Origin: Salmonirosea aquatica
GTDB lineage: Bacteria > Bacteroidota > Bacteroidia > Cytophagales > Spirosomataceae
Direction: 5' to 3'
Assembly (NCBI RefSeq): GCF_009296315.1
Contig: NZ_WHLY01000002.1
Coordinates: 5,492,501-5,556,500 of the forward strand
Length of the DNA stretch: 64,000 nucleotides
Of the stretch, positions 19,070 to 28,901 are shown piece by piece. Under the pieces are notes generated by a model. It worked only from the letters and a program-made list of their open reading frames with translations. It searched no databases and was not told where the DNA came from. Made by a program: the position numbers and the translations under genes. Within the stretch, counting starts at the first letter, position 1; every line of letters starts with the position of its first letter.

Positions 19070-20275
19070 ATGGAATGCATCCCCAAACTTCTGATAGGTA
19101 GTATGCTACTCGTACTGGTTACCCAGTCGGATGGCCAGGCGCAGGTCAAAAAAGCCCACGAGGTATCATTTACGAAAACCTCCCTCACCCGCGATTTTAT
19201 TGCCGAAGGTGCAGCAGTGGGCGATGTGAATAAAGATGGTAAAAAGGATGTCTTGGCGGGGGCATTCTGGTTTGAAGCACCCAACTGGACGCCGCACGAG
19301 CTAGCCGAACCGAAAGAATTTAAGAAGATGGAAGGATACAGCGATTCATTCCTGGATTTCGCCATGGATGTCAACCAGGATGGCTGGGTGGATTTGGTCC
19401 GGATCGACTGGCCCGGCAAGGCTGCTGCCTGGCACGAGAATCCGAAAAACAAGCCTGGCCATTGGACCATGCACCCGATCCATGAGCATTTGGGCAACGA
19501 ATCGCCCATGCTGGTGGATATCGACGGCGATGGTCGGCTCGACATCCTGGGAAACGATCCTACCGCAAAGCAGGTCATCTGGCTTAGGGCACCCAAGAAA
19601 AAGGGCGATACCGAATGGACAAAGTACGTGATCAGCAGTGACGAGAACCTGGGAACACATCAATACACCCACGGCATCGGTTACGGCGATATCAACGGCG
19701 ATGGCAAGAAGGATGTAGTGATTAAAAGTGGGTGGTGGGAAGGCTCGGGTGATCCTAAAAAAGAAAACTGGAAGTTTCATCCGGCCAACCTTGGCCAGGA
19801 TTGCGCCCAGATGTATATACTGGACCTGAATGGCGATGGCTTGAACGATATTGTCAGTTCATCGGCGCATAATTACGGTATCTGGTGGCACGAGCAGGGC
19901 CGGGACGCTAACGGCAAGGAAATCTGGCAGGAACATGAAATCTACAAAGCTTTTTCTCAAACACACAGTCTGGCCCTGGCCGATCTTGACGGCGATGGTG
20001 ACCTCGATCTCGTAACGGGTAAACGGCACCTGGCTCACCAGGGCAAGGACCCGGGTGGACTTGATCCTGCCTTGATGTATTGGTTCGAGTACAAGCTGGA
20101 TGGTAAGGACCCTACCTGGACTCCCCACGAAATTGACAATGATTCCGGATCGGGTCTTCACGTGACGGTTGAGGATATGAACCGGGATGGCCTGCCCGAC
20201 ATCGTAACGGGTAACAAAAGGGGCGTCCATGTTTTTATTCAACAGAAAGGTAAAACGGTACCCGGAAAACCATAA
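19070..20275 (+). CDS. Secreted VCBS/FG-GAP repeat protein (seven-bladed propeller)
   Basis: After a signal peptide (MECIPKLLIGSMLLVLVTQ) the 401-residue protein has seven calcium-binding loops of the D-x-[ND]-x-DG-x-x-D type: DVNKDGKKD, DVNQDGWVD, DIDGDGRLD, DINGDGKKD, DLNGDGLND, DLDGDGDLD and DMNRDGLPD. Seven loops predict a seven-bladed beta-propeller. These extracellular proteins usually bind ligands or act as scaffolds. No catalytic motif is evident. It is monocistronic. Confidence 0.85.
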   Translation: MECIPKLLIGSMLLVLVTQSDGQAQVKKAHEVSFTKTSLTRDFIAEGAAVGDVNKDGKKDVLAGAFWFEAPNWTPHELAEPKEFKKMEGYSDSFLDFAMDVNQDGWVDLVRIDWPGKAAAWHENPKNKPGHWTMHPIHEHLGNESPMLVDIDGDGRLDILGNDPTAKQVIWLRAPKKKGDTEWTKYVISSDENLGTHQYTHGIGYGDINGDGKKDVVIKSGWWEGSGDPKKENWKFHPANLGQDCAQMYILDLNGDGLNDIVSSSAHNYGIWWHEQGRDANGKEIWQEHEIYKAFSQTHSLALADLDGDGDLDLVTGKRHLAHQGKDPGGLDPALMYWFEYKLDGKDPTWTPHEIDNDSGSGLHVTVEDMNRDGLPDIVTGNKRGVHVFIQQKGKTVPGKP

Positions 20276-20641
20276 ACATTTTTATTACATAATGTCACAA
20301 GCCCTGTAGGACCAACCCATAAAGTCCTAGTGCATAGCTCTCACACGGCAAACCAGAAAAGGTATTATTCTCTATTCAGAAACATAACAATCCTGCGGAT
20401 ACAAATACCCGGATTGTGTAATGCCACGCTCCCACCAGGGAAAAATTGAATCAGATGTTTGCGCTTATAAGTTGCTGATTATAAGGAATTTTTGAAAAGA
20501 TAATTAATAAGATAGAAAATTGAACGCCGTTAGAAAAGGCGTACCAAAATCACGTGCCATCTGGATTCTCCGGATGGCACACTTATTTACCTGGCAAGTG
20601 AAATTGGTTTACTGAAAACTTTACCCCCTAACCGACTTGCT
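20276..20641. other. Non-coding gap with a hairpin
   Basis: No gene was seen in these 366 bases. A stable inverted repeat at 20554-20580 (GTGCCATC / GATGGCAC with an inner GGA/TCC pair) and a smaller one near 20524-20542 (ACGCC / GGCGT) lie about 60-120 bases before the next gene. They could be a terminator or a 5' leader structure. Neither is followed by a T-run. Confidence 0.4.
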
Positions 20642-21133
20642 ATGGATACGACCGAGATGAAAGAATTTGTGGAGGGCATTGCGCTACTGTGGAAGGAAAA
20701 CAAGCGGAGGGAATTGTTATATATTCACGTTATGAAGCGGGACCATCTGGGCAACCTGCGTCGCCTGTGCAATCAGGGACATATCAGTGCCTTGTTGTTT
20801 CAGAAAGAAATACAGTGGATCTACGATTATTTCAAATGCAATCTGAATGACTGTGACCTGCGGGACGCCTTTGAAGCCGCCCCGTCGGATCATGAACAGG
20901 AGGCTGCTCTGGATACTATGAAGGACACCGGCATGGTGGTGCGACTCATTAAAGAAGCCGAATTGACCACCATCAGGGGGTACCAGTCCGTGTTGAAGTA
21001 TGTAGATCTGGGTGGGGAGGTACATGGCATATTGCGCGAGCACCTGGACCGACTCACGCATTTATGCACTGAATTTGGTCGGGAAGCGAACCCATATTTC
21101 AGGCGTATGCCGCTGTCCCCCCTTTATTCATAG
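20642..21133 (+). CDS. Helical protein, ferritin-like DUF2383-type
   Basis: A 163-residue, all-helical protein with no signal peptide. The spacing of helices and the segments LIKEAELTTIRGYQSVLKYVD and ILREHLDRLTHLCTEF resemble the DUF2383/PA2169 ferritin-like four-helix bundles common in Bacteroidota. A metal site cannot be assigned, and family membership is tentative. It converges on topoisomerase IB. Confidence 0.5.
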   Translation: MDTTEMKEFVEGIALLWKENKRRELLYIHVMKRDHLGNLRRLCNQGHISALLFQKEIQWIYDYFKCNLNDCDLRDAFEAAPSDHEQEAALDTMKDTGMVVRLIKEAELTTIRGYQSVLKYVDLGGEVHGILREHLDRLTHLCTEFGREANPYFRRMPLSPLYS

Positions 21134-21150
21134 ACCTCATACCAAAAAAA

Positions 21151-22248
21151 TCAGCCGTAGGAGGCCAGTAACTTAGCCACCCGCTGTTCCGATTCCGATA
21201 GCCACGACTCTTCAGTTGTGGCTATTTTTGCGTATTTCTGTAGACGATTCTCAGCATACGAATTCGTAACCGACGGGTGTACGTAGTACTTCTTACACAC
21301 TGCACGCGTATTGCCCAGATGCTCGGCTACTTCGTCGTAGCAGGCATTGAGGGTGCGTTTTAATGCTGCGTCGCTGGCAGTAGGTTCCTGGTGTCGCAAG
21401 AATTCGAAAGCCGTAATTGTCCCCATCCAGGTACGGAAGTCTTTGGCCGTAAAACTACCGCAGGTATGTTCCCGGATGTATTGATTTACATGATGGGCTT
21501 GCAAAGGTTTGCGTTTGCCTTCTTCATTGAGGTACTGAAACAGCCGTTTACCGGGCATTTCCTTATAATGTTGGATCAGTCGGGCCAGCGAGCGGTCGCG
21601 CAGGCTGATGTTATGTTTTATACTTTTCTTGCCCGTAAATTTAAGCTGAATGGTAGCCCCCTTCACCTGAACATGCCGGGCATCGAGGGTCGTAAGTCCC
21701 GAAGTACCGTTTTTTACGCGGTAGCGCAGGTTTCCCACCCGGATGCAGGTTTTTTCCATCAGTCGCACTGCCAGCGCCGTAGCTTTGGCGCACGAATCAC
21801 CATGGCTGCGCAAGTCGTGTTGCACCTGTTCCCGCAGCTCGGGCAGCACGGCCACGAAGCGGAGTAGTTTGAAGTATTTGGTGGTGTTCCTAATCTGATT
21901 CCAGTGTTCGTGGTAGCGGTACTGCTTGCGCCCCGCCTCGTCGGTACCCGTCGCCTGCAAATGGGCTTTCGGATCCTTACTGATCCACACATCTTCCCAG
22001 GCCGGCGGCAATACCAGTGCTTTGAAGCGTTCGATTTTTTTCCGGTCGCGGCACCGTACCCCATGGTCATCCACATAAAAGTACCCCTTCCCGGCCCGCT
22101 TGCGGAAATAACCGGGAGCAACCTTGCAATCGATATAATGCAGACCTACCGCTTCGGCGGTTTTTACGGGGTCTTTCCGGATTTTCTTTAAATCCCGGGC
22201 AGGTAGCGGAGGTAGTGCCGTAGATACTGCGGCAAGTGCTGATGACAT
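21151..22248 (-). CDS. DNA topoisomerase IB (poxvirus/bacterial type)
   Basis: The enzyme relaxes DNA supercoils through a 3'-phosphotyrosyl intermediate. Visible landmarks are GVRCRDRKKIERFKAL and WNQIRNTTKYFKLLRF in the N-terminal half. Catalytic Arg/Lys residues lie in CIRVGNLRYRV and KFTGKKSIKHN, FRTWMGTI follows, and the active-site Tyr is in CKKYYVHPSV near residue 320. The start is put at MSSALAAV (22248); the frame is open to an ATG at 22290. Its 365 residues fit the bacterial topo IB family. Confidence 0.9.
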   Translation of the reverse strand: MSSALAAVSTALPPLPARDLKKIRKDPVKTAEAVGLHYIDCKVAPGYFRKRAGKGYFYVDDHGVRCRDRKKIERFKALVLPPAWEDVWISKDPKAHLQATGTDEAGRKQYRYHEHWNQIRNTTKYFKLLRFVAVLPELREQVQHDLRSHGDSCAKATALAVRLMEKTCIRVGNLRYRVKNGTSGLTTLDARHVQVKGATIQLKFTGKKSIKHNISLRDRSLARLIQHYKEMPGKRLFQYLNEEGKRKPLQAHHVNQYIREHTCGSFTAKDFRTWMGTITAFEFLRHQEPTASDAALKRTLNACYDEVAEHLGNTRAVCKKYYVHPSVTNSYAENRLQKYAKIATTEESWLSESEQRVAKLLASYG

Positions 22249-22624
22249 AGTGAATTTGTGGATAAGCGTACGAACAGAATCAGGCTTCAAATTAAATACC
22301 CGTACTCTTGGACAAGGGGTACCTGATAATATAAGTAATTGAAAATCAAATTAATGATGCTGGGTAGTTGAAGCTACATCAATGAAGGGTACGCCCCGTA
22401 CCTTGGTATTGGCTACCCACTTGGGAAGAACGAATTGAGGAATAAGGTGTACAATGAAATCGGAATACTGCCTGAGAGGTTTCTACCTAACAAAGCCAAA
22501 GGACGGGTGGAAAAGACAAAAACGGATTATTAGAGCGAAGATAGAGTGAGTAAGATCTGGTGAATCCGCCTTTTTAGTGAGGTACCTGTATCCAAATGAA
22601 ACCCTGTCGTTTCCTAATTTCACA
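22249..22624. other. Divergent promoter region without genes
   Basis: These 376 bases separate divergent genes (topoisomerase IB and the SMP-30 protein) and must contain both promoters. A short inverted repeat (GGTACG / CGTACC) sits near 22389-22403. No coding frame with family similarity was seen, and no promoter element is clear enough to mark. Confidence 0.3.
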
Positions 22625-23524
22625 ATGCACCTAATTACAATTCTATCGTATTTTTTCGCTATGGCCACCGCTTCATCGCCACACCAGGCTACCCCACTCG
22701 TGAAAGAAGGGGCAACCCTGCAAAAACTCGCCGGGGATTTCGCCTTTACCGAAGGCCCTACCTCTGATGCCGAGGGCAATGTCTATTTTACCGACCAACC
22801 CAATGACCGCATTATGAAATGGAGTGTCGATGGGAAACTCTCGACCTATATGCAGCCTTCCGGGCGCTCCAACGGCATGTTTTTCGACCGCAAAGACCGG
22901 CTATGGTCGTGCGCGGATGCCAAAAACGAACTGTGGATCATTGATAAAAACAAGAAGAAGGAAACGGTGGTCGTGAAGGAGTACGAGGGTAAACGCCTCA
23001 ACGGCCCCAACGACGTGTGGGTGATGCCCGACGGCAGCGCTTATTTTACAGACCCTTTCTACAAGCGCGACTGGTGGGACCACACCGAACAGCCCATCGA
23101 AATACAAGGCGTTTATTTTTTGAGCAAGGATCACAAGACCCTAACCCGGGTGATCGCCGACTTTAACAAACCCAATGGTATCGTAGGTACCCCCGATGGT
23201 AAGAAACTCTACGTAACCGACATTGGCGATGGTAAGATTTATCATTATAAAATAAACCCAGACCACTCGTTGAGCGATAAGACGCTGCTCTGTGAGGAAC
23301 GCTCCGATGGCATGACGATTGATGAAAGGGGCAACGTGTACATTACCAACGGCAACGGCGTGACCGCTTATAGCCCGCAGGGCGAAAAACTGGTCAATAT
23401 CCCAACCGGCCAGGGCTGGACGGCGAACGTGTGCTTTGGGGGGAAAGATCATTCCACCCTCTTCATCACGGCCAGTACAGGGTTTTATTCCATCGACATG
23501 AATGTGCGGGGTGTGAAGCCCTGA
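22625..23524 (+). CDS. SMP-30/gluconolactonase family protein, secreted
   Basis: A six-bladed propeller lactonase-like protein. FAFTEGPTSDAEGNVYFTD carries the first metal-ligand Glu, GPNDVWVMPDGSAYFTD the Asn, and NKPNGI and SDGMTID the remaining Asn/Asp ligands. A hydrophobic N-terminus (MHLITILSYFFAMATASS) indicates export. The start is ATG 22625; a GTG 48 bases upstream is less likely. Family members hydrolyse sugar lactones or phosphotriesters; the substrate here is unknown. It is followed by a TonB receptor 41 bases later, so the pair may work on an imported ligand. Confidence 0.85.
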   Translation: MHLITILSYFFAMATASSPHQATPLVKEGATLQKLAGDFAFTEGPTSDAEGNVYFTDQPNDRIMKWSVDGKLSTYMQPSGRSNGMFFDRKDRLWSCADAKNELWIIDKNKKKETVVVKEYEGKRLNGPNDVWVMPDGSAYFTDPFYKRDWWDHTEQPIEIQGVYFLSKDHKTLTRVIADFNKPNGIVGTPDGKKLYVTDIGDGKIYHYKINPDHSLSDKTLLCEERSDGMTIDERGNVYITNGNGVTAYSPQGEKLVNIPTGQGWTANVCFGGKDHSTLFITASTGFYSIDMNVRGVKP

Positions 23525-23565
23525 GCGATGCGGGGAAAAACCCGTATTATTCGTCTGATACAAGT

Positions 23566-26076
23566 ATGACACAACTCAACTCTTTCCACACCACTCGGTT
23601 CGTAAGCTTTCCGGAAGGTACCTTCTGTCGGAATTCCAATGCTGTTTGCAAAGCATTGCTATTGCTGATTATGCTCTTGGGTGCTGGGATGCTTCCAACT
23701 CAGGCACAGGCTCCAAAAGGTACAGTAAAAGGGCGCATTGTGGATAGCAAAGGTGGCGAACCGCTCCCTTTTGCCAGTGTTAGGGTATTTGTATCTTCTG
23801 CTAATGCTAAAGGAAACGAGGGTCTGGTTACGGGCGGTGTGGCGGATGACGCCGGGAACATCGACTTTCCGGCTCCTTTCGGTACCTACTACGCTCTGAT
23901 CGAATTCATGGGCTACACGGCGTTGAAAACCCCCCAATTTGTGCTTTCCAAAGAAAAACCCACCTATGATCTGGGTTCGGTAAAGTTGGTTTCCAGCACC
24001 AACACCCTGGATGAAGTGGTGGTGCAGGCTGAAAAAAGTTCGATGGAATTGTCGCTTGATAAGCGGATTTTCAATGTGGGCAAGGATCTGGCCAATGCGG
24101 GTGGTACCGCAACGGATATTTTGAGCAATATTCCATCCGTATCGGTAGATCCTGAGGGCGGCGTCAAGCTTCGCGGGAGCGGTAATGTGCGCATTCTGGT
24201 AGACGGAAAACCTTCGGGCCTGGTGAGTTTCAAGGGCGGAGGAGGCCTGCAACAGTTGCCGGGCAGTCTGATCGAGCGCGTCGAGATCATTACCAATCCA
24301 TCGGCGCGCTACGAAGCCGAAGGTATGGCGGGGATTATCAACATCATCCTGAAAAAGGAACGCAAGGAAGGGTTTAACGGCTCGTTTGAGGTGATTACCG
24401 GGCAACCCGTCAATTACGGCGGGGCGGCCAACCTGAATTACCGCCACCGGAAGGTAAATTTCTTTATCAATTACGGAATCGCCTACCGCATTTCGCCCTG
24501 GCGCAGTTCGCAGGATCAGGAGGTCTATCGAAACGACACCACATTCTATACCCGCCAGACCGCTACGGGCAAAATTCGGGGTTTCAACCAGAATATTCGG
24601 GGCGGGCTGGATTTTTTCTTCACCGAAAAAAGTATTCTCACGGCCTCCTACCTCTTTCGCCGGAGCGACGCCAACCGTGTGACCAATATTACCTACCGTG
24701 ACTTCGCCAGCTCGTTTCAAAATCCGACCGGTACTACCTACCGTCGGCAGGATGAGGACGAAATAGAGCCCAACTCTGAGTATGTGCTGAGCTGGAGGCG
24801 CCAATTTGCCCGACAAGGCCACGAACTAACAACTGAGGTACGGTTTCTGGACAACTGGGAAAATTCCGATCAGCTGTTTACGCAACGCACTGAGCGACCC
24901 GATGGTGGCGTTGATCCCACGCGCAATGTGTTACAAAATTCGGTGAATGATGAATTTGAAAAACAACTCCTTTTTCAGGTAGACTATGTGCAGCCTCTCT
25001 GGAAAGAAGGCAAATTTGAAACGGGACTACGGACGAGCTTCCGCGATATGGTCAACGATTATGTGGTCAACGAGCGCAACGAGCAGGGCGACTGGGTACC
25101 CCTGCCCGATTTGCAGAACTACTTCATTTACAATGAAAATATCCACGCCGCTTACGGGATACTGGGTAACAAATCCAACCGGATTTCGTACCAGGTAGGC
25201 ATACGAGCTGAATACACCGATGTGAAAACAACGCTACGTCAAACCAACGCGGTCAATCCCCGTCGCTACGCCAACCTATTTCCGAGCGCACATTTCACCT
25301 ACAACATTACGCAGGATAATGCCCTGCAACTTAGCTACAGCCGGCGCATCCGGCGTCCGGTGTACAACGACCTGAGTCCGTTCATGACCTTTGCCGATAG
25401 CCGTAACTTTTCTAGTGGAAATCCTAACCTGAATCCTGAGTACAGTAACGTTTTCGAGATAGGTCACATCAAGTACTTCGATAAGGGCTCCTTCACATCG
25501 TCGATTTATTACCGGATGACCCAAGATAAAATCGAGCGCATCCGGCAGGTCAATGCGGATGGATTTTCAGTGACCCGTCCCGAAAACTTACTTTCAGAAA
25601 ATGCCTATGGCGTGGAATTTACGAGTACGCTGACGCCAGTGAAGTGGTGGAAGAACGACTTTAACTTCAACCTCTTTCACGCTAACATCGACGGCAGCAA
25701 TATCCTGGATAGCTACAAACGGCAGACCTACAGCTGGTTTGCCCGGCAGACGTCCCGCTTTACGTTGGGACAGGGCTTTGACACACAGGTGAGGATCAAC
25801 TACGAAGCTCCGCAAAAAACGGCCCAGGGTACGCTCAAATCGCTGTTCTACCTGGATCTGTCGGCCAGTAAGGATGTATTCAAAGGTAGGGGTACCCTTA
25901 ATTTCAGCGTGCTAGACGTGTTCAATTCCCGCCGCTACCGCAGCATCACCGAAGGACCGAATTTTTACACGTTCAGCAACTCCCAGCGCCGTATGCGCCA
26001 GGTGAATCTCACGCTCAACTACCGCATCAACCAGAAAAAATCAGACAAGCCCAAGAAGGAAGGGGAGGAGTTTTAG
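23566..26076 (+). CDS. TonB-dependent receptor with carboxypeptidase-like domain (OMP beta-barrel type)
   Basis: An outer-membrane receptor of about 836 residues. A hydrophobic signal (ALLLLIMLLGAGMLPTQAQA) is followed by a carboxypeptidase-D-regulatory-like domain (GTVKGRIVDSKGGEPLPFASVRV). Next come a plug domain (GTATDILSNIPSVSVD, VRILVDGKPSG, IERVEIITNPSARYEAEGMAGIINIILKK) and a long strand-rich barrel of the OMP_b-brl_3 type. No SusD partner is adjacent, so polysaccharide uptake is not implied; the ligand is unknown. ATG 23566 is chosen because earlier codons overlap the SMP-30 gene. Confidence 0.9.
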   Translation: MTQLNSFHTTRFVSFPEGTFCRNSNAVCKALLLLIMLLGAGMLPTQAQAPKGTVKGRIVDSKGGEPLPFASVRVFVSSANAKGNEGLVTGGVADDAGNIDFPAPFGTYYALIEFMGYTALKTPQFVLSKEKPTYDLGSVKLVSSTNTLDEVVVQAEKSSMELSLDKRIFNVGKDLANAGGTATDILSNIPSVSVDPEGGVKLRGSGNVRILVDGKPSGLVSFKGGGGLQQLPGSLIERVEIITNPSARYEAEGMAGIINIILKKERKEGFNGSFEVITGQPVNYGGAANLNYRHRKVNFFINYGIAYRISPWRSSQDQEVYRNDTTFYTRQTATGKIRGFNQNIRGGLDFFFTEKSILTASYLFRRSDANRVTNITYRDFASSFQNPTGTTYRRQDEDEIEPNSEYVLSWRRQFARQGHELTTEVRFLDNWENSDQLFTQRTERPDGGVDPTRNVLQNSVNDEFEKQLLFQVDYVQPLWKEGKFETGLRTSFRDMVNDYVVNERNEQGDWVPLPDLQNYFIYNENIHAAYGILGNKSNRISYQVGIRAEYTDVKTTLRQTNAVNPRRYANLFPSAHFTYNITQDNALQLSYSRRIRRPVYNDLSPFMTFADSRNFSSGNPNLNPEYSNVFEIGHIKYFDKGSFTSSIYYRMTQDKIERIRQVNADGFSVTRPENLLSENAYGVEFTSTLTPVKWWKNDFNFNLFHANIDGSNILDSYKRQTYSWFARQTSRFTLGQGFDTQVRINYEAPQKTAQGTLKSLFYLDLSASKDVFKGRGTLNFSVLDVFNSRRYRSITEGPNFYTFSNSQRRMRQVNLTLNYRINQKKSDKPKKEGEEF

Positions 26077-26155
26077 GTAAGTGGAGAGTGGAAAGTTAAA
26101 AGTTTATGAGTAAAAAGTTAGAGTTTAGGAGTAAGTAAGTCCAACTGACCAATTT

Positions 26156-26185
26156 CTCATAACTCATAACTCATAACTCATAACT
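26156..26185. repeat. 7-base tandem repeat at a gene end
   Basis: About four copies of CATAACT lie head-to-tail and include the stop codon of the minus-strand Cys/Met enzyme gene. The rest of the 101-base convergent gap is purine-rich and repetitive in style. It is a simple-sequence tract with no inferred function. Confidence 0.7.
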
Positions 26186-27338
26186 CTGACAGTGCCTGTT
26201 CCAAATCTTTGATCAAATAATCCGCGTCTTCCAGGCCAATGTAAATCCGGGCCATGCGGTGGCGTTCGATGGTAGGGTCGAAGTCTTCAGGAGCCATGCC
26301 CGCCGCCTGGGGTAGGATCAGCGACTCGTGACCGCCCCACGAGACTGCCATCAGGAAATGCTGCAAGGCCAGGGTGAACCGCTCAATCTGAGCGTGACTA
26401 TCAGCTTTCAGTACCACAGTAAACAGGCCACAAGCGCCCGACATTTGCTTTTTGGCGAGTTCGAGCTGGGGAAAATCCTCGTCGAACGGAAAGAGTACCC
26501 GCTCAATCCTGGGGTGTTGCTTCAGGTAGGTCAAAACCTCCTGCGTGGTTTTGGTAATGCGTTCCAGCCGCATGGGCAGCGTCCGCAGCCCCCGCAGCAG
26601 CAGCCAGGCATCGAAGGGAGGAAGCTGCGATCCGGTGTTGAGCATCTGCTCCATGAAAATCTTATGGATCAATTCCTTTGAACCCGTCAGTACCCCGGCT
26701 ACGGTATCGCTATGACCACCGATGTACTTCGTGGCCGATTGCAAACTGAGGTCGATGCCGAAGGCATGAGGCTTCTGGTGCAGCGGGGTGCAGTAGCTAT
26801 TGTCAATGATAGTCAGAATATTATGGCGTTTGGCGAGTGCTGCCACCGCTGCCAGATCCTGCAACTCGTAGGTAAGCGTATTAGGCGATTCGAGGTAGAT
26901 AATCCGGGTTTCAGGACGCAAGGCGGCCTCGAAATTTTCTATTCGGGTACCGTCTATGTAGGTAGTGCTTACCCCAAACCTCGTGAGGATATTGTCAAAC
27001 ATGCGGTAAGCCCAGGTGTAGGGCTTCTCGATCGAAATAATATGATCGCCGGACTTGACGTTGGCCAGCACCGCGCAGAATATGGCTGAAGCTCCGCTAT
27101 TGAAAACCAGGGCGTCCTCGGCTTCGTCGAGCGCGGCCAGTTTCTTGCGCAGCATGTCGCTCGTTGGATTGACGCCCCGCGAGTAGACGTACGTAGACAT
27201 TTCGTCGGCAAAGGCCGCGCGCAGATCGGCAAAGGAATTGAAAGCGAAATTACTGGTCTGGATAATGGGCGGGGAAACTGCGTTGAAATACTGCTGGCGG
27301 TCTTCGCCGAGTTCGTTGAGAATGTGGGAAATGTCCAA
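26178..27338 (-). CDS. Cys/Met metabolism PLP-dependent enzyme (cystathionine gamma-synthase/lyase family)
   Basis: A 386-residue fold-type I PLP enzyme. It has the substrate/cofactor motifs YVYSRGVNPTSDMLRKKLA and FNSGASAIFCAVL, IDNSYCTP with the PLP-binding Asp, and the Schiff-base Lys in SATKYIGGHSD near residue 200. The family covers cystathionine synthases/lyases and methionine gamma-lyase; the exact reaction is not clear. Translation appears to start at TTG 27338 (MDISHILNEL), because no in-frame ATG lies near. It follows the PH-domain gene with only 1 base between and is probably cotranscribed. Confidence 0.85.
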   Translation of the reverse strand: MDISHILNELGEDRQQYFNAVSPPIIQTSNFAFNSFADLRAAFADEMSTYVYSRGVNPTSDMLRKKLAALDEAEDALVFNSGASAIFCAVLANVKSGDHIISIEKPYTWAYRMFDNILTRFGVSTTYIDGTRIENFEAALRPETRIIYLESPNTLTYELQDLAAVAALAKRHNILTIIDNSYCTPLHQKPHAFGIDLSLQSATKYIGGHSDTVAGVLTGSKELIHKIFMEQMLNTGSQLPPFDAWLLLRGLRTLPMRLERITKTTQEVLTYLKQHPRIERVLFPFDEDFPQLELAKKQMSGACGLFTVVLKADSHAQIERFTLALQHFLMAVSWGGHESLILPQAAGMAPEDFDPTIERHRMARIYIGLEDADYLIKDLEQALSEL

Positions 27339-27339
27339 A

Positions 27340-27762
27340 CTATTTTTTGAGGTTTATATGAATCGCAGGATTCACTTGTTTCAAATTTTCAATGAATTTC
27401 AACTTTTCTTTGGGCGAAACGAGCGCGCTATCGAAGGTATTATATTTTATTTCCAGCCGGTCGAGCGATAGTGCCGGAGAGCTCAACAGACTATTGGTAG
27501 CGACAATTTGTTTGATCCGGTGGATGTCAATCGTTTCATTGTATAAAAAGCCACTTTTTATCCGTAGTCTGTTGCCGTCGATTTGGTAGAACGTGGTGGC
27601 AAACAAGTGAATGACGAAAGCGTCGGTAGCTAGCAGAACGAGTAACGCCAACCAACGGCTTGTGTAAAGCGTCATAAGGGTAGCCCCACCTAAAATAATA
27701 AAAAGTGGGATGACGAGCTCCAGTCCTATTTTTGATTTGTAAATTGTGCTCATCGCTTTCAC
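27340..27762 (-). CDS. Small membrane protein with bacterial PH (YyaB-like) domain
   Basis: A 140-residue protein with two N-terminal hydrophobic helices (LELVIPLFIILGGATLMTL and LALLVLLATDAFVIHLF). A compact beta-domain follows (YQIDGNRLRIKSGFLYNETIDIHRIKQIV...LDRLEIKY) that matches the YyaB-like bacterial PH domain. Its function is unknown. The gene lies just upstream of the PLP enzyme. Confidence 0.7.
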   Translation of the reverse strand: MKAMSTIYKSKIGLELVIPLFIILGGATLMTLYTSRWLALLVLLATDAFVIHLFATTFYQIDGNRLRIKSGFLYNETIDIHRIKQIVATNSLLSSPALSLDRLEIKYNTFDSALVSPKEKLKFIENLKQVNPAIHINLKK

Positions 27763-27821
27763 GTTTGGCTACAAAGATAAGCCTGAAGTCGTTTGATCCC
27801 CGCGAACACTCCAATTTGTGT

Positions 27822-28861
27822 TCAAAAATTAGTGTTGGTTTCCTCCGTCACTTGCCCAAATTTTTCCAGCGCCTCCTGCGTGATGATCTTTTCCCGTACC
27901 GAATGAAGAATGGCTTCGTTGCTATGCTCAAAGTAGCAGGTACTGACATGCAGTCCCTCGATATTATTCAGGATGCCCGTTACTTCCGATTTGGGGCGGC
28001 TTCCGGTTTGGCGTATATAAATAGCCCGGATATTTTTAGGATAGATTTTGCAAATGTTTTCGTAAATCGTAGGATCGTGCTGAGAGTCGTCGCCCAGCAG
28101 AATAAACTGGTGGCGCGGGTAGAAGGTAACAATGTGCTCGATTTTGGTTTGCTTGTGCTGATGGGAACCACCGCCGCTGCTCAGGAAGTCGGTCAGGCTC
28201 TTTTTGATGTTTTTCAGTTTTAACACGGCTTTGGGTAGCCCATGCTTTGCGATAAAGCGATTGATGTAATCATACAGGTTCCACTCGCTGCTGGATACAT
28301 AGAAAAACGTGTTCTTACCCGAAGCTTCGCCCGACTTCCCGGCCATGCTCAGGAGCTGGTAGTGTTTGACCACATCCTCGAACGGCTTCCGGGCTTCCAC
28401 ATTCCGGGTGAGCATGACGTAGAGTTTTTTCAACACCGTGCCGCTGTACGAAATTAAAAAGGTGTCATCAATATCCGATATAATGGTGTACCCCCTTTGC
28501 TGGGTACGAGTAAGTCGTCCTGTCGGGTCAGGTGCACAGTTTCGCCGTTGATGCGATCGTCGAGGACAACTGAAAAATTGTGCCACCCGCTGGATAACTT
28601 GTCGGTAAGGGGCAGAGCGAAGCGGAAATAGCCATCGAAGAGCGTGCGGGTTTCGGTTTCCTGCCCGTTGAACTGCAAAAGTACCTTGGCGTTGGCGACC
28701 GTCTTGACCGTAAACAGCTGCAGGATCGAGCGGATGTAGCGGAATCCTTTGCGGTCGTATAAGTCCTGGGAGGAGGGGTACCTGCGGAAAACGTGTCCCT
28801 GCACCACCACTTCGCGGTCGTTGGCATAGCCCCGGTATAGTTTTAGTTCGTGCGAATGCAT
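27822..28861 (-). pseudogene. DUF2183/App1-like phosphatidate phosphatase, interrupted by a one-base frameshift
   Basis: Two overlapping minus-strand frames make one protein. The first (from ATG 28861) has the N-terminal beta-domain (MHSHELKLYRGYANDREVVVQGHVFRRYP). The second continues with the HAD-type phosphatase core, including the DxDxT nucleophile motif in IISDIDDTFLISYSG and later LLGDDSQHDPTIYE. DUF2183 proteins related to yeast App1 dephosphorylate phosphatidate to diacylglycerol. The frames meet at a C5 run on the + strand (28491-28495). One extra base gives SKGGYTIISDIDDT, so sequencing error is likely. The divergent neighbour is a diacylglycerol-kinase-like gene. Confidence 0.82.
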
Positions 28862-28901
28862 TCAGATCATAATTAACTTTCTCCTAACCTAGTAAAAGGG
28901 T

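Noticed and set aside
23659-24822. Long (387-codon) antisense frame inside the TonB receptor gene
   Set aside because: The sense frame is a clear receptor. Long antisense frames arise from the codon bias here, and the same applies to 29378-30361 and 4451-5074.
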